Source: Candidatus Methylomirabilota bacterium
Lineage (GTDB): Bacteria; Methylomirabilota; Methylomirabilia; Methylomirabilales; JACPAU01
DNA: 7,672 nt
Assembly (NCBI GenBank): GCA_023249205.1
Contig: JAHFDC010000028.1
Span: 1-7,672, forward strand
Direction of reading: 5' to 3'
Positions 5,213 through 7,672 of the stretch are shown here, in pieces. Every line of letters starts with the position of its first letter. Within the stretch, counting starts at the first letter, position 1. The notes below the pieces were generated by a model that was given only the letters and a program-made list of their open reading frames with translations, was not told where the DNA came from and did not search any database. Position numbers and translations under genes: made by a program.

Positions 5213-6371
5213 CCCCCCGTTCCCGCAGGCGCCGGTTCCCCTCCCGCTCCAGGATGGTGACGATCAGCAGGATGATCACCCCCTGGGTGATGAGCATGAG
5301 GGCGTCCCGGGTGTCCGCGCGGCGCAAGACCGTGGCGGCCAGCCCCAGGCAGACACTCATCCCGTAGATAAGGAGCACGCTCTGGGACCTCCGGCCGAAG
5401 AGAGCCTCCAGCCGGTGGTGGAGGTGGTCCCGTCCCACGTACTCGATCCAGCCCTTCAAGGAGCGGACCCTGCCGGACCGGATCCGGTCGAGGGTGATGT
5501 AGATCATGTCATATATAAAGATGCCGAAGACCAGCAGGGGGGCCGTCAGGGCCACGACCGGGTTGTCCGCGGCCCAATCCCCTTTGACCGCTAGGGTCGC
5601 CAGGACGAATCCCAGGAAGGCGGCCCCGGAATCTCCCAGGAAGATGCTGGCTGGCCGGCCGGGGCGGAAGTTGTAGGGGAGGAACCCCAGACAACTGCCC
5701 ATGGTCGCCGCCGCCACCCAGCCGAGGACCGGCTCCTGGTTCTGATACGCCAGGACTCCGAGGAAGAGGGCCGTGATGGCCCCGAGCCCCGCCGCCAGCC
5801 CATCCATCCCATCGAAGAAGTTCATGGCGTTGGTGATGCCGATGATCCAGAGGAGGGTGAGCAGCCCGTTCGCTGCCCAGGCCCAGCCCCCCAGCGCAGG
5901 CGGGAGCACCTCCAGGGTCAGTCCACCGGACATCGCGAGGATCGCCGCCGCGAGTTGGGCTGCCAGTTTCAGGCCGGCCGGGACCGGTCGGAGGTCATCC
6001 GCCACCCCCACCGCCACCAGGAGCGCGGACCCCAGAAGAATGTCGAGGAGGTCCCGGGAGAATATGGAGTTGGCCAGGAGGGAGAGGCAGAAGGCCACGA
6101 AGAGGGCCACCCCTCCGAGGAGCGGCGTGGCGCTTCCGTGCTGCTTCCGAGGATCCGGGATGTCCAGGACCCCGGCGCGCTGGGCGAGGATCCGGACCGG
6201 GGGGACCAGGAGCCCGCTCAGGCTGGCCGAGAAGAGGAAAATATACAGCCACCGCCCGCCGTGCGCGGTAAACCACGCCCGGACCGGAATGAGGAAGAGG
6301 ACGAGGAAGAGAAGGATGAGCACCAGGTAGGCGACCCGCTTGTGGGGGAAGTCCGCCCCCGATTCCCTCAT
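5154..6371 (-). CDS. WecA/MraY-family undecaprenyl-phosphate sugar-1-phosphate transferase
   Basis: A 405-aa polytopic membrane enzyme (roughly 11 hydrophobic helices) of glycosyltransferase family 4. Members move a HexNAc-1-phosphate from a UDP-sugar to undecaprenyl phosphate on the cytoplasmic face, starting a lipid-linked glycan. Family motifs are complete: the cytoplasmic loop with IPDPRKQHGSATPLLGG (71-87), the Mg-binding pair Asp125-Asp126, NAMNFFDGMDGLAAG (181-195), PYNFRPGRPASIFLGDSG (232-249), and the His-rich loop GRDHLHHRL (313-321). The HLHHRL loop is typical of the WecA/TagO/WbpL branch rather than true MraY, so O-antigen, capsule or exopolysaccharide initiation is likelier than peptidoglycan. 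The exact sugar cannot be told. The ATG (6369-6371) follows AAAGGGGGG and overlaps the upstream aminotransferase stop by 3 nt, indicating translational coupling. The last ~19 codons are Gly/Pro-rich and overlap the opposite-strand response regulator. Confidence 0.9.
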   Translation of the reverse strand: MRESGADFPHKRVAYLVLILLFLVLFLIPVRAWFTAHGGRWLYIFLFSASLSGLLVPPVRILAQRAGVLDIPDPRKQHGSATPLLGGVALFVAFCLSLLANSIFSRDLLDILLGSALLVAVGVADDLRPVPAGLKLAAQLAAAILAMSGGLTLEVLPPALGGWAWAANGLLTLLWIIGITNAMNFFDGMDGLAAGLGAITALFLGVLAYQNQEPVLGWVAAATMGSCLGFLPYNFRPGRPASIFLGDSGAAFLGFVLATLAVKGDWAADNPVVALTAPLLVFGIFIYDMIYITLDRIRSGRVRSLKGWIEYVGRDHLHHRLEALFGRRSQSVLLIYGMSVCLGLAATVLRRADTRDALMLITQGVIILLIVTILEREGNRRLRERGVKPGGAPGSCPGDAPGRRV

Positions 6372-7453
6372 CGCCCCCCCCTTTCCAGGATAGCCCGGGC
6401 CGCTTCGGCCACGCGGCTGACCTCCCTATCGGTCAGGGCCGGAGAGCACGGGAGGGAGAGAGAAGTCCGCCAGGCTTCCTCTGCCCCCGGGAACCCGTCC
6501 CGGTCCAGGAGGCGGTGCAATGGCGTATGGACCGGCCGCCGGCAGGCGATCCCCTGCCGGGCGAATGCGTCCAGGGCGGCTCCGGCCCCGCCAGGGACCC
6601 GGACCACGAATCGGTAGTAGATCCGCCCCGGGACCTCGGGAGGAAGGGCCACCGGAGCATCGGCCAGGGCCCGCCGGTACGCGGCGGCGATGGCGGTCCG
6701 GCGAGCCAGAAATTCCGTCAGGCGGCTGAGCTGGACCCGGCCCACCGCCGCCTGGAGGTCGGTCATTTTGTAGTTAAACCGGAGCCTGGCATCGGGGGCC
6801 TCATCGTACGACCGGAGGTCCCGGGCAAGCGTCAGAACCTCCGACCGGTCGCTGAGCAGCATCCCCCCTTCCCCCGTGGCGATCAGCTTGGTGGCATAGA
6901 AGGAGCAGACCGCTGCCTCCCCCCGGCTCCCCACGGGCCGGGCCCCGGCCGTCGCGCCCAGGGCCTGGGCGCAATCCTCGATGATCGGCAGGCCCAGAGA
7001 TCGCAGGATCTCCACGTGGGCCGGCCAGCCGAAGGGATGAACCAGGATCAGGGCGCGGCAGCGAGACGTGCGGGCTCGGTGGGCCGCCTCCGGGTCCAGA
7101 CCCCCGGTCGCGGGGTCCACGTCCGCCAGGATCGGCTCTGCGCCGGCCAGCCGGACGGCATGCAGCAGGGCGGCACAGGTGTAGGAGGGCAGGAGCACCC
7201 CGTCCCCCGCCCCCGTGCGCAGCGCCAGGAGAGCCAGGTGCAGGGCGGCGGTCCCCGAGGAGGTGGCGACCCCGCCCCGGAGGCCCATCCGGGCCGCCAC
7301 CTCCGCCTCGAAGGCGGCCACCTCGGGCCCCTGGGCGAGGTACCCCGAGCGGAGGACCGCCGCCACCGCCTCGGCCTCCCCCTCCCCCAGGCTCGGCCGC
7401 GAGTGGGGAATCACCTGCTCCAGCACCGCCCTGCCGCCTGCCTCAGCCGACAT
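6369..7453 (-). CDS. DegT/DnrJ/EryC1-family PLP-dependent sugar aminotransferase
   Basis: A 361-aa cytosolic fold-type I enzyme. This family usually transfers an amino group from glutamate to a keto-sugar nucleotide, making amino sugars for O-antigens, glycoproteins or antibiotics. Visible elements are the phosphate-binding SSGTAAL around 65-71, PSYTC at 89-93, the pyridine-nitrogen Asp160 within IIEDCAQALGA, the Schiff-base Lys189 in SFYATK followed by GEGGM, and the substrate-loop motif FNYKMTDLQAA at 226-236. Length is typical. The ATG at 7451-7453 overlaps the end of the upstream deacetylase gene by 11 nt and has no strong ribosome binding site, so it probably depends on translational coupling. 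Its TGA stop shares bases with the start codon of the following transferase. The sugar (3-amino or 4-amino) cannot be decided, since no dehydratase or epimerase is visible. A few members are dehydratases or lack the Lys; this one keeps Lys. Confidence 0.92.
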
Positions 7454-7672
7454 TGATGAAGAGCCGGAGGGGCACGAACCCCTCCGCAGAGCGGACCCGG
7501 CCCTGGATCCCCCGGAAGTGGGCGGAGGCCCGGCAGAAGTCCGCGATGGAGAGCCCCTCGACGTTGGTCTTCAGCACTTGGGAGGAATGCGCCTTCAGCG
7601 CCCGGACCTTCTCCTCGAGCTCGGTCTCGATGTCCACGAAGACGCTCGGGGTAAAGTCGTGCGTGGTCGGCC
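7443..7672 (-). CDS. PIG-L/LmbE-family deacetylase, 3' end only
   Basis: Only the C-terminal 75 residues are in the window; the frame stays open to the right edge, so the start and the Zn-binding AHPDD motif typical of the family lie outside. The visible part starts TTHDFTPSVFVDIETELEEK and continues through a Lys/His helix (KVRALKAHSSQ) and the region IADFCRASAHFRGIQGRV to AEGFVPLRLF. This His-Asp-Phe, Val-Asp-Ile, helix, FRG, AEGF order is characteristic of the C-termini of bacterial PIG-L deacetylases such as the bacillithiol BshB group. These enzymes remove acetyl groups from N-acetylglucosaminyl substrates. Overlap of 11 nt with the aminotransferase start places it in the same operon, which points to envelope glycan rather than low-molecular-weight thiol synthesis, though this is inferred from context. 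Confidence 0.8.
   Translation of the reverse strand, partial: PTTHDFTPSVFVDIETELEEKVRALKAHSSQVLKTNVEGLSIADFCRASAHFRGIQGRVRSAEGFVPLRLFINVG

Overview
The window is about two-thirds G+C, densely coded, and reads as chromosomal DNA of a high-GC Gram-negative bacterium. A GmhA-type heptose isomerase, separate SecD and SecF proteins and a WecA/MraY-type lipid-carrier transferase all fit a diderm cell with a surface polysaccharide. The mix would suit a Rokubacteria/NC10 or deltaproteobacterial-grade lineage, but that placement is a guess from general impression. No tRNA, rRNA, CRISPR array or transposase gene was seen.

Layout, left to right. (1) On the minus strand, a 79-aa acidic protein of unknown function is followed 17 nt later by gmhA. 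A good sigma70-like promoter lies about 80 nt upstream of the small gene, and gmhA ends in a hairpin at the window edge. (2) About 450 nt without a convincing gene follows; it holds that promoter and several short hairpins. (3) Next is a minus-strand group transcribed speH -> secD -> secF (S-adenosylmethionine decarboxylase, then the two SecDF translocation-motor subunits; no yajC). secD and secF are separated by an unusually long 250-nt gap filled by a long imperfect palindrome with a perfect 13-bp central hairpin. (4) An AT-rich divergent region carries a promoter and a structured leader for speH, and on the plus strand the ribosome binding site of a stand-alone CheY-like response regulator. 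(5) A tightly overlapping minus-strand operon enters from the right edge: the 3' end of a PIG-L/LmbE deacetylase, a DegT/DnrJ/EryC1 aminotransferase, and a WecA/MraY-family sugar-phosphate transferase. The last of these runs 59 bp into the 3' end of the convergent response regulator.

Functionally there are three themes: envelope sugar chemistry (gmhA on the left, the deacetylase-aminotransferase-transferase trio on the right), protein export (secDF), and polyamine synthesis (speH). The genes belong to known families. The least explained items are the palindromic element between secD and secF, the small acidic protein with its own promoter, and the structured speH leader. I see no clear sign of an undescribed multi-gene system.
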